A stretch of DNA of 64,000 nucleotides from Corallium rubrum. Its lineage: Eukaryota > Cnidaria > Anthozoa > Scleralcyonacea > Coralliidae. The position numbers and the translations under genes were made by a program. The stretch is taken from assembly GCA_964035015.1 (NCBI GenBank), contig OZ036016.1:2366830-2430829 (forward strand), written 5' to 3'. Positions 1 through 12,500 of this stretch are shown piece after piece (position 1 is the first letter of the stretch; each line of letters begins with the position of its first letter). Under the pieces are notes generated by a model that saw only the letters and a program-made list of their open reading frames with translations, made no database searches and was not told where the DNA came from.

Positions 1-543
1 GGAGATCCCAGAGGTTTGTGGGATAAAAATACTGTGGACTTTTGTTGAGTGATCCAGGACATCTTTTTTCCATTAATTCTTTAGCCAATGAAATCATGGT
101 GTTACTATCACAAAAATTTGGAGTTTCCAAGAAACACCTGACCATAAGTTCAGTGACAATCAAGCAAAGATAGCATCCTTCAAGTTGACGTACACTCAAC
201 ATTAACTTTGATAAATTCAGCTCCATCATGATCACACATCTTTATGCAAAGAACTATAACTATCTTGTTTGATGTTTCACCTAGAAATACATGCCATTTG
301 GTGCTAGCAATGCTGTGATTTTATTGGCTATTTTTAAACAATTTGGCTATTTTTAAACAATTAATGGGTGTCCTGAATCTGCTTAACCCTTTCACTCCCA
401 ACTTTCCAGGAGCTCTCATTGACGAGTAAAATCATCTGACGTTAGACCGAGTAAGAGGGTTAAAGCCTACTCTAGTTAATCTATATGTATGTATGTATAC
501 ATGTACTTTTCAGTCAATGTTTTTCTTTCTTGTTTTTCATTAG
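1..543 (+). other. DEK upstream intron (partial)
   Basis: No exon could be supported. It holds a short direct repeat (GGCTATTTTTAAACAAT twice, about 331-361) and one copy of the 80-120-bp hairpin MITE at 383-463. Confidence 0.4.
383..463 (+). mobile_element. short hairpin MITE, copy 1
   Basis: Ends TTAACCCTTT... and ...GAGGGTTAA; centre ATCATCTGACGTTAGACCGA is a degenerate form of the stem-loop TCTGGC-GTTA-GCCAGA. Other copies in this window: 8997-9091, 29192-29312, 30590-30880, 32221-32331, 38839-38923, 39440-39528, 43590-43693. Confidence 0.6.
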
Positions 544-577
544 GGAAAAGGTGACACATTAGGCTCAATGTCAAGAG
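544..577 (+). CDS. DEK: DEK exon a (first visible)
   Basis: Encodes GKGDTLGSMSR plus one base and is bounded by TAG and GTAATT. The GKG start matches the conserved beginning of the DEK SAF-box region. Phase 0 in, phase 1 out. It is the shortest-supported of the upstream exons but its frame joins the next one exactly. Confidence 0.75.
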
Positions 578-3500
578 GTAATTACAGTAGGGCTTGGCAA
601 TAAGTGTGATTGGTCAAATGTAGATTTTGGAATATAATATATATATAGAGCAAAGTGAAAAGGTGGAAAACTGCTGAGAATAGTTTTTATAATGAAATAC
701 TGATGTTTCAAGTGGAACCCTTTATCAGAGTAATGCACCTATCAATGTTAAGCCCGAGGGGGCGGGCAAGGGATGGGGATTTTGACATTTTCCATAAAAA
801 AATTGTCAAAATCCACACCGTGTGGACACCACTATTAGTCCAAAATTCATCTTAGTCAAATCACTGGTAATTCCCAAAGCGTTAACCTGCAAGATGCTAT
901 ATTTCAGTAAAAAGACAAATTCCTTGTGACAACAGTTTACACAGTAGCAACATTACACAACCTGAGAGAACCATCACTTTCAGTCTCAACTTCCACTACT
1001 CCTTCAGACCTTGGAAATACCAACTTGCACAAAACATTAGCAAAGAAAGTTTAATAAGAAACCCTTTCAAATTGACATGGTTTACATATCAGTTTACATA
1101 TTTTATTAAATACCAAAGTATTATTTATGAATTATGTACTGTATGGTATGCTATTAAATACTTCAAGTCCGATAGTGGCAAAGTCAGACAATAGTAAAGT
1201 ATGTAAAAGGAAATTTTCTAACTTACAAACTGTAAGTCGATGCATTAAAAATAAGGATTATTTCTTGAGATGCTTAAAATGCTTAAAGTATACCTTTTCT
1301 TCTTCCAAATGGTGATCAAATTAACTCGTTCCCATGCTTTTGCTGTCAATACTGCCCTGGCCAGTTCTGACCATTTCAAATATCCACACCCCAGGGTGAT
1401 CTTGCAACATCAAAATCCTCGCTGTTGGGAGTCACAGCAGTGTTAGTCAAATACCTGCTGTTTGCCCACCCTTTGCCCCCTTGGGCTTAACATTGATAGG
1501 TGCATAATGATCTAAACCCCTGCTTAGGCAGCACTGTACTTTTTTATTCTGTATATACCTACTTTGTGTTTATGGTAGTTACAGATTCTCTTAAAGTGTC
1601 TATGAAATGAAAAATTCGTTAGTATTTTTGTTGTTTTATTGTACAGAGGAGCATGGCAGGAGCACTCACTGAAAATTTCAAGAGAATCTGATGCGCAGTT
1701 TTCGCGCTATAAACTCTCAAAGTTTGCCATGGCTAGTTCGTTCTTGGAGAAAAATTGGGCTTTCGGAAACAATGCTTATGATGTACGCAGATGGACAACT
1801 ATACATAAGAACAATAGATTTCACTATTAATGATCCATCTGCGTACGTCATAAGGCATTGTAAGCAAGAAGCCCAAATTTCCCCAAAACAAACTATCTAC
1901 AGCAAATTTTGAGAGTTGATAGCACGAAAACTACGCATCAGATTCTCATAAATTTTCAGTGAGTGCTCCTGTCATGCTACTCTGTACAATAAAACAACAA
2001 GAATGCCAATGAATTTTTCATTTCATAGACACTTTAAATTCAATTGATTCTTTCAGGCCAACTTTGTATTTTGAAATAACTTTTTACTTTCTTTTTAGTG
2101 GACCAGCAATTGTCTCGTGTTGTGGCTGATGAACTGAAGCCACTTCACAGACTTCTCTTTGGAAAACCAGGAGCGGTAAATTTCCCTTTGCATTGTAGAG
2201 CTGCCAGAGCAAATGGCAATATTCATCTTATGATATTTCTCATACTGTACTAATGTTCTAGAACAGGCTAAATGGATTCACTCCTCCAGTGGCAAATTGT
2301 TCATAACAAGAAGGATAGCTTATAGGGCGAGTTGGTTTCAAGAAAAAACAACAAAACCAACATGAAAAGAACGATAAAACTGATGCATCTGAGCTTATGC
2401 TTTGAGCCTAGTTCATAATCAGTGTTCATTTTCTGTTTACCAAATGGCTGTCTGAGAAAAATAGTGACCACTATCCATCTCTTTAACAATATATTCACCT
2501 GACATCACATTCAGAAAACTCTTGAATGATTCAATAGAAAATTAAGTAATTGGATAGGACTTATGCTTGAACAACTGGTCTTGTATGCAATTGAATAATG
2601 TATACAATACATCTCATGTGAACAGCTTTTTGATAATCCTTTTATCCTGCTTTTTTTGACAGAAACATGAAGTTAAAAGAAACATACGATGTTTTAATGG
2701 TTTTGATATAGAGAAAGTAAGTGATTATATTACTCCAGTGTACAATTGTAAAAAGAATGAATTATAATTTTTTAAATCTATTTTTAGGATTCCCAGGAAT
2801 ACAAAAAGAAAGAAGAACAGGTAGATAGGTACTGTACAATAATGTCATTTTGGGGTTTTTATGAACTTCTAGATGTACATTCCTCAAGTCCAAGCTTGTT
2901 TCACACATTCCCTGTTTATACCAGAGTCATTGAGTGATGTATAAATTTGCATGTAATATATACAGGAGGAGGAGCGTTTCATCAGGATATCCAAACACAG
3001 ATGTTTGTTGAAAACTGAGGTGAAGCCAAGCTTTTTGAACAAACTTCGAAGTGTTTGGATATCCTGATGAAACACTCCTCCGAGTGTATGATATAGCATC
3101 TCAAACGATGGTGTAAAATTTCTTTGTGTGTTGCCTGCTTTGAGCTGATGTATCACATTGGACAGTGTAGGTAATTTTCGTCAGCAAATCAAAATGGCGT
3201 GCACCACGCAGAATTTCAAAAATATTTTTGTTAAAGTACGTTGTATATAAGATTTTTTACTTGTATTTACATGATTCTGTGCTAGAAGAGTACATGTAAT
3301 TTCATATGAGAATTTCTTCATTGATATATTAATGACACTGAGATGTTTCTAAACTGTGATTTATACATTTTGGTGTGACACTATGCTTCGTAAATAATAT
3401 TAGTGACTTCTAAGATTCTTCATGGGAAATACAACTTGTTATTTTAGCTTTCTGGATTTGATTTGCCATGATTAAGTATCCAGCTATGGCTGGAATTTTT

Positions 3501-6500
3501 TTGTGGCCATATATCCAATACTAACATTAAAATATGAATTATTCATGATGTGGTTGTATTCAAGTGCTTCTCAGCCATTTTGCTCTGGGCATAGGGTGTC
3601 CAGCTTGGGTTATGAAAGTGGTTTATACTGGTTGACTATAGTAAACTGATGATGGGTTTGAACCTTTTCATCACTCAGAGTAATATTATTCTTGCTGTTC
3701 CACAATAATTATTCAATTCAGTTAAAGGTTTGCATAATATAGTAAGGATAAGGTGGAATCAAGCATTTTTTCACTCAGTTCCTTCTACAGAGAAGCTTGC
3801 AGTCAGATTTTTTAAAATTTCAATCCAATTCTCAATCAATTTCCACCAAAATATATTATGTTGGTTCCACAAAGTTACATAAAATTGGATCTATACTTTT
3901 TGAGATCCTGGGGACAGACTTCAAGACAAACTGAGGTAATACCATAAATAACAGGACTCTGACAGAATGGGTTTTGACTAAAGCTGTGTTTACACTGCAA
4001 GCCATGGCCTGGCCTGGGGTAAATGTGGCGTGTTTACACTGGCACAAGCCTGGTCAAGGCCAAAGCATAGGCCAACAAAAGAAGCAAGCCCAGATATTCT
4101 CAATCTGGCCAAGGCCAAAAAGTAGGCTAAGGCTTGCAGTGTAAACATGGCTTGACTTGGACAGAATGATATTTTAGGCATTTTCAGTACATCCGATTTT
4201 TTTTAAAGCCAAAATGTTTACTTTGCAGATTCACATTTGACAGTCTTAAAAGATTGTGTGAAATCTTAGATGTTAGTAGAAAAGGGAAAAAGGTAAGGCA
4301 ATGCAGACTTTATTTCAGATAAAAAAAGAAGCAAAACAATGAATAATGCTGGTCTGGCATTTGATGAAGTTGCTTAAACTTTTGAGAATTCTTGTTATAG
4401 GATGAAATGGTGACAAGAGTCATGGACTTCTTAATGAAACCCAAAGCATCTGAGAATGTGAGTGTGCATATTTTATGAAAAATCTGCATCTGATCTTGTG
4501 TTATAAAACATCAAATTTGTATTTTTAATTTAAATTTTACATGTGATTTACATTTTATTTTATAGCCTGATAAAGAAAAACCAAAAACTTCGTCAAGAAA
4601 GAGTGAGTAGCGTGTGGCAGAGCTTGTGTTTCAATGTTAATATTACGAGTAAATTCATCAGGTGTTAAGAAAAAGTGTCTTTATTTACTGAGTATTTACC
4701 TAATGGCCCCTTGATCGGACTAGTTCGTAGAATTAATTAGGGCAACTAATTGCAGTACAGTGTACTGTATTTGGAAATTGTGTATGTTATATTACACTAG
4801 TATCCCTGTCACTCACTTGTTTGCTCACCTACATGCACACTCGCATCTCTGCCACTCCTTTGCTCACTCACACATCTCACACACTTCATGCACACTCACT
4901 TCTTCACTCACATACACATCTTTCACTCACTCAACCTGCACACTCCCACCTCTCTGTCACTCCTTCATTCACTCATGCTCACTTACCACACCTTTCTGTC
5001 ACACTTTCGTTCACACGCACTCACACCTTTTTGTCACTCCTTCACTCACATGCACACTCACACCTCACTTACTCACTTCTTCACTCACATGTACACTCAC
5101 ACCTCACTCACTTCTTCACTCACATGCACACTCACACCTCACTTACTCACTTCTTCACTCACATGCACACTCACACCTTTTTGTCACTCCTTCACTCACA
5201 TGCACACTCACACCTCACTTACTCACTTCTTCACTCACACCTCTAGCTCACTCACATGGGGGACTCACCTCTCATATGCACACTCACACCTCTCACATGC
5301 ACACTCACACCTCTCACATGCACACTCACACCTCTTACTCCTTCACTCACATGTACATACACCTTTCACAATATGCACACTTACACCTCCCACTCACATG
5401 CACGCTCACACCTCTTGGTCCTTCACTCACATGTACACTCGCACCTCTCACATGCACACTCACACCTCTTACTCACTCACATGCACACTCACACCTCCCA
5501 CTCACATGCACCCTCACACCTCCCACTCACGTGCACTCACACCTCTTACTCCTTCACTCACATGCACACTCACACATGCACACTTATACCTCACACATGC
5601 ACACCTCACACCTCACACATGCACACCTCACACATGCACACCTACTCCTCCCACTCACACCTATTACTCTTTCACTCACATGTACACTCACACCTCTCAC
5701 ATGTACACTTACACCTCCCACTCACATGCACACTCACCTCTTACTCACTCACATGTACACTCACACCTCTCACATGCACACTTACACCTCCCACTCACAT
5801 GCACACTTACACCTCCCACTCACATGCACACTTACACCTTCACTCACATGTACATGTACACTTACACCTCTCACATGCACACTCGCACCTCACTTCTTCA
5901 CTCACATGCACACATCTCACTTGCTCAGTCAAGCCTCTCACATGCACACTCACACCTCACTTGCTCACTCACACCTCACTTGCTCACTCACACCTCACTT
6001 GCTCACTCACACCTCACTTGCTCACTCACACCACACTTGCTCACCCACTCACTTGCTCAGTCACATGCACACTATACACACTCACACCTCACTTCACACA
6101 CTGCTTTGCTCACCCACACCTACACTCACTATATTTACAGTAGTAGTTTAGCTTATATATATATTTATACCAGTCTAATAGGCAATGAACACTGATCTAT
6201 GCACAGAATACTTGTTATTCTAACTATAAGTTTTATGTCAAGTGCATTTAAAAACTGTATGTATATGGTCTTGGAGTGTGCTTCTACACTATCAACCCTA
6301 CTGTACATAAATGTATTTGCCTGAGGGCTGTGTAACAAACACTGAAAAGTCCTCTTCATTTTATAATTCATTGTTTCTTTTCAGAATCTGCAACAAAAAG
6401 GAAAAGATCTACAAAGGTATAAAAAATTTGTAAAATTGTGTTAGCCTACACTAATAAAGTCTGTTTGGTACATGTATCACATGCAAGTACTGCTGTTCAA

Positions 6501-9500
6501 TTAACCAATCACATGCAAAGTACTGCTGATCAAGTAACCAATCACATGCAAGTACTGCTGATCAAGTAACCAATCACATGCAAGTATTGCTGATCTAGTA
6601 ACCAATCACATGCAAGTAATGTTGATCAGGTAACCAATTACATGTAAGTAACCAATCACATTCAAATGTGATTGCTTTCTATTATTAAAGGGATAAAGAA
6701 GTTTCTCATGCCTAATATTATTTAATATTGGCATTATTTTTTGAAACAGGATGGGAAAACCCGTAGTTCAAAAAAGAAACTTGAAGACAAAGCTGATTCT
6801 GACGAAGAGGAGGAGGAGGACGAAGAAGAAGATGAAGAAAAGGAGGAGGAAAAAGAGAAAGAAGTAAATAAGGCCTGCGCTAAACGTCGCACAATAGACG
6901 AATTTAATTCGAATTGACTTCGTCGGTAATGCGACGTAAATGCGACGTCGAGTTAAACGTCGAATTTCAGTCGAATTAATTTAATTGTTTTTACTTGGAC
7001 TTGTGGAGCCTGAAAACAACTTTCTGAAAACATGGCGCCGAATTGTCACAGGCAGAAGAGAAACATTTAATTGGACGCGACGATAATTCGTCGTGTAACT
7101 CGAACACGCATTATCCGTCTGACTCAGACGAATTGAATTGCCGAGACGAAGTTAATAGTCGGTTCCCCTTATTCGCGAAGGCCGCAAAGAATTCTGGTAA
7201 ATGTATTCAGCAGACCAAGCTCCAATATGGCGTCCAACATGATCGATGAGGAGCCATCTACTTCTGGCGTTATTTCTCTGTCATCTCAGCCAAAATCTAG
7301 TTCTTTTCAGAACTCTTGCACGAGTTTGGTCTCTGAGATGCCAGTAGAAGGTTCATTTGATGCGGAAAACGTTTGTCCGAACAATATAAATGTCGAAGGA
7401 AATGTTGCCATCAGTCAGCCTGGAGATGGTTGGACTCGATCTCTTCTTGGTCTTCCTGCCTTTCAATACGCGTTTATTCATGAGCATTTGGTGGAAAATT
7501 CGGAGACAATGCCCGATCATCGTCCCACTGGCGCCCATCGCCACAAGAAAATGGGATATCGCTTGTTCAAAGAGAATTATGTCAAAAATCTTCGTGTCAA
7601 ACCCAATGTGCAAACCAACTCCAAACTCTTTCTTAGTGGTGAAGAGCCTTGTGTGCGCGTCCATGAAAAAGCAATCCTACACCGTCTATGTCCATCTCTC
7701 CCAAACAGATGGTAAGGTTGCAAAAGCTAAGTGTTCTTGCAAGGCTGGTGCTGGGGGATGTTGTAAACATGTTGCAGCGACTCTGTTCCAAATACATGAC
7801 TTTGTGGAACTTGGTTTAAGTACTGTCCCTGATGACAAAAGCTGTACTGATGTTTTACAGCAATGGAATGTTCCGAAAAATGCAGATACACAGGGACCAT
7901 TACTATTTACTGAATTGAAATTTGAAAAGGCTAACTTTGAAAGGGACAATAGCAAAAGGAAAAGACCCATTTTGTCTGCATCAAGAAATGGTTACTGTGC
8001 TACCCCACCTATGGCAAGGGAAATAAGTGTTGAAAGGATAAAGAAATTAAAAGATAGTTTAAGTGGTTCTAATACTCTTCTTGGTGCATTACTTCGTGAC
8101 AGTGATTGCAAACCATGTACTATATTTCCAACTTCATTAAAAACTCCAGTAAATTGTGAAGAGAGTTTAATTACAGTAGACCCAAGACAAGAGATTTTTG
8201 ATGGCTTGGCACAAGAAATTGAGTGGAAACATGTGGATGGACCATGTCGCAAGTTTGTAACTGATATTGTATGTGTATCAAAGGAAGAGGCAAAGAGAAT
8301 TGAAAAGGAAACTATGGGACAATCTTCCAATAAGAAATGGTTTATGGAAAGACGAAAAAGACTCACTTCTTCTAACTTTGGCTCAGTGATCAAAAGAAAA
8401 ATGGACATCTACCCAAAAAGTATTTTGAAGAAAGTACTTGGAGGCCAAAAATTGTCAACTTCAGCTTGTCATTGGGGGCTAGAAAATGAACATGTTGCAA
8501 AAGAGAAGTACAATGAACAACTTCCCAGTGCTAAACTTTATGATTGTGGACTCATCATCAACCCACAATGGCCCTGGTTGGCTTGCAGTCCTGATGGGTT
8601 TAGTTTATTAAATGGTGAATGGTATGCCATTGAAATAAAATGCCCATTTTCAAAGAGGGACATGACCATTCAAGAGGCATGTTCTGACAAAACCTTCTGT
8701 ATGATCCTTATTGATGGAAAACCAACACTAAAAAGAAATCATCATTTTTTTCAGTGCTTAGGTGTAATGGCACTATGCCAGTTACCTTTTTTAGATTTCA
8801 TTGTTTATACACAGGAAGATATTTGTATTGTTACCAAGAGGCATATATAATGTCAGTACATTACAGTCCTCTTTTTTGGCATATTATAATAAGCGTAAGC
8901 TTTTCAAACGTAAACAAACGTGCAAAATAGTTCATGCTTCAAGCTTGAACGTAAATGGTAGGTAGTAATTTCACAATGTTTGTCAACATTGCTACATTAA
9001 CCCATTGAAGGCAAGGGTACACCACTATATTCTGGTTAATACCAGATGATTTTATTCAGCAGAGTGGGGCGCATGTCTCTCAATGGGTTAATTCTAAGTT
9101 CCATGAATAGAAAAATGTTTCTTGAATTCAGTTTGTCGAACTGTATAAAATTGATTTTAAGTTACAAATTTACTGCATGCACCCCCTGGCTGATAAAATA
9201 GTTCTTATCACAGATTATGTATCAGACCTCACCACACTAACAATTACAACATACATTAAAACAAATATCTAAACACAACCAAATTATATGAAAAAACATT
9301 TTTATTCCTAAGATCTGAATACCTGACTTTTAATATTCAATACATTTTAATTTTTTTATACCAAAAATTTAGTTCATCTATTATGTATTACCATCACTGA
9401 CTAAAGGAGGTAAAAAATTAACAAGGTAACAACAAATCACCCAAATTTTATTTAGCTCTGCAATCATGCTTGTTGGATACCTTCCTTGGAGTATCCTATA

Positions 9501-12500
9501 GTTTTTAATTCGTTCAATTGCCCGCTCAACATGTATACGCAAGGAGGCAATTCTCCTTGTTTCTGTCTCCTCTTCCACAGATAACTGGTCTTTACCCCTC
9601 ATGAAGGCTGGAATGTTTAGTGTGACACCTTTCGGTAAGTCATCCAAAATTTCAAACCCTCGGTCAGCCATAACTGAATCACCTTCTTCCAATAGTTGTA
9701 AAACACCACTGTGCTTGGTAATATTTTGGTCACTTGTTCTACCAGGATACAGCTCAGAAACAAAGGTAACTGCTCCATTAGGTGCTACTCCAATAAGACC
9801 TTTAGCTGTGTTCTGGTGCTTGTAGCTTGAGAATGTTGCACTCTGTGTTCGGTATGAAGATGCCATTTCAATAAATAATTCTGTGCAGTCTAATATGACC
9901 CTAGTTGTTGGGTACGAGTTTTGAAAACAACTTGGCATAGTTTTCTGGATGGATGCCTTGGATGCCCAGATTGGTATTGCTCGCAGATGCGAATGAAGTA
10001 TATCAATCCATGTAATGCATATCCGGCTGAGGTGGCTAGTGGACAGGTTGCATCTTACAGCAAGGTCTTGCTCAAGGAGACCACATCTCAACCTTGCTAA
10101 GACAAGGAACAACTCTTGTTCAGGACTCATTTGTCTCTTTGGACCACGTTTTGATGACTCTGGTGTGACTGAGTCATCATTTCTGGTATTTGATCCCCAG
10201 TAGTTCAGTTTATTAACTGCTGGTCCCAGGAATTGGAAAAAGATCTTGAACAAATCATAACTTTGAAACCCAGTATAAAACATAAAAAGTTTTGGATTGT
10301 CCTTAAATGTTTCTAAAGAGAATGCATTCTCTTTTAGTTTCTGCTTAAGTTCGTTAATAGTGTTGGTCAACTCCTCTACCTTTTTACTGTGCTCCTGCTT
10401 CAGCTGTTCCATCTGCTCTTTTAGTTCTTGGTTTTCCTTTCGCAGTCTTTTCAATTCATTTGCCTCCTTGTTTTCAACATCTTGCTCAAATCGTAGTTTC
10501 TTTGGTAGTAGAGCTGAAGTCCTCCTTCCTCCTGAACTATTTCTTGTCGTACGTGGCGTGGCTATGGTTGGTGTGGTTGACTTAGGCACGTTTATGGTGG
10601 GAATATTGTTCATGTATGTTTTCGTACCTCCAACAAAATGGGCTGAACAAACTCGATGGGAAGACGATGGGACAAAATTTTCCCGTTTAATCATGTGGAG
10701 CCACTTCTTCCTTAGGTTAGAATCCTTGGGAATAACATAAAAGGACAATTTATCTTCTTTATTCCTGATAGAATTGTTGAAACAGTTTGGAACACAGCAT
10801 GTAATACCACCACCACTATGATACGTCGATTTGGGGGTTGAATTTTCTTCCAATGACGGCGACAAACAATCTGAAATACTTCCCACTGGCATCTCAGAGA
10901 CCAAACTCGTGCAAGAGTTCTGAAAAGAACTAGAGTTTGGCTGAGATGACAGAGAAATAACGCCAGAAGTAGATGGCTCCTCATCGATCATGTTGGACGC
11001 CATATTGGAGCTTGGTCTTGCTGAATACATTTACCAGAATTCTTTGCGGCCTTCGCGAATAAGGGGAACCGACTATTCGTGTGTCGAATTTCATCGAGTT
11101 ATGCGTTGCAGTTTTGTCGAATAAAATTCCAACAATTAAATTGGTCAATTGTGCGACGTTTAGCGCATGCCTAAACAGTGTACTAAAGTCTGGTTCTCAT
11201 ATGTTGCCGATCGTCGGCGATTTGTGATTTAGATGCATGTTAAAATGGGAAGTGCAGCAGCATGTTAAGTAATAAAGAACAATGCAGAAAAGCAGTGCTT
11301 TTATTCTTTTACTTAACATGCATCTAAATCATGGGTCGGTGACGATCGGCGACATGAGAACCAGGCTTAAAGTCTTCTTAGTTCTTGTTATATAAGCTAT
11401 TGTTACATGTCGATACCCGGAAAACCCTTGAGAGCTCTAGAGGTTTCGAACCACTGACCTCTATATAACTGGACTGCGGGTGCCCCACGAAAAAATGGCG
11501 CGATAACACGCCATCAGGCGCCATCTTGTTAGGTCTTAGCCGTGAAATTGACCAATCACAGATGACCGACAGGACGCCATCTTGTTAGGTCTAAAATTAA
11601 CCAATCAGCAAATGAGAAAATCAAAGATGGCGCCGTTCAATTGGGGACACTTCGTGCAATACAAAAGTTTCGTGGACCTGCAGTCCAGTTATATAGAGGT
11701 TGGTGTCTCGAACCCGCAACCTTCCGAATACTAGCCAGACTTCTAATCATTGAGCCACTAGAACTCAGATGACAGAACGATGTTTTTATTAGTTTCTGAG
11801 TTTCTCTCTGACGATGGGCCGTCGCTCGAAACATTAGACTCCTACGTTCTCTGTTTCGGCAGGACATCTAACCTTACTATATTTCGATTGTTGTTTATTA
11901 GTTGGTATGTACATCTGAGAATGAGTTGAACAGGGCGTGTGTCACAATTTTAGAAAGATTTGTGTTAAATAGAAATTTGTATTCTAAGCCAGATCTGATT
12001 TCGTTTTCACAGCCTCCCCGCAAAAAGACCAAATCTCCAGAAAGAAAAAAAGAGACGAAAGCGAAAACAGATTTGAAAAAATCATCGAAAAAGGACAAGA
12101 AAGTTGTATCGATAAAAATATCGCCAGGGAAAAAGCCAAAAAAAGGAAAAGGTATTAAAATATATTGTACAGCCCAGTACTGTTGCAGTGTAGTAGGTAA
12201 AGTACAGTACTACAGTAAAGTAGAGTAGAGTAGAGTAGAGTATGGTATAGTACAGTATCAGTAGATTGCAGTACAGTGAGTAAACTAGAGTTCAGTAATG
12301 TGCAGTACGGTAAATGGAGTAGAGTGGAGGGGACTAGAGTGGAGTAGAGAGCAGAGTAGAGTAGACAACCTCGTACCCAGGCTTTTCACTCGCGAACTCG
12401 TCGAGCGGAATACCCTGGCATGGACTGGTCACGTGCCTCCCAGAATGTGGGTATACTAAGGGGAGGTGGGTCGTTTACACGGTCGTTTACATGTTCACCT

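Larger units (their letters stand above)
6872..11171. mobile_element. two-gene DNA transposon, ISL2EU-like (PIF/Harbinger group)
   Basis: 4300 bp bounded by TIRs starting GGCMTGCGCTAAACGTCGCA (about 38 bp, 3-4 mismatches) and by TAA at 6869-6871 and 11172-11174. Two convergent genes: a SWIM/YqaJ nuclease (+, 7227-8850) and a THAP + DDE_Tnp_4 transposase (-, 11030-9381). As I recall the family, the pairing of a Harbinger-related transposase with a YqaJ nuclease marks ISL2EU. The 3-bp TAA duplication is more Harbinger-like, so the assignment is at group level. Inserted in the same DEK intron that begins at 6864. Confidence 0.85.

Noticed and set aside
4760..6195. 463-, 435- and 295-codon His/Thr/Ser-rich ORFs
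   Set aside because: All arise from the CACTCACA minisatellite in three frames at once; no start context, domain or splice support.
7043..7249. Separate 68-codon gene upstream of the nuclease
   Set aside because: It would start at TTG, runs into the leader in another frame, and shows no motif.
7353..8408. Minus-strand ORFs inside the nuclease gene
   Set aside because: Shadows of the + strand coding frame without motifs.
7390..8850. Integrated viral nuclease gene
   Set aside because: The YqaJ fold is also found in viruses and phages, but here it lies between transposon TIRs opposite a transposase, so a transposon origin explains it.
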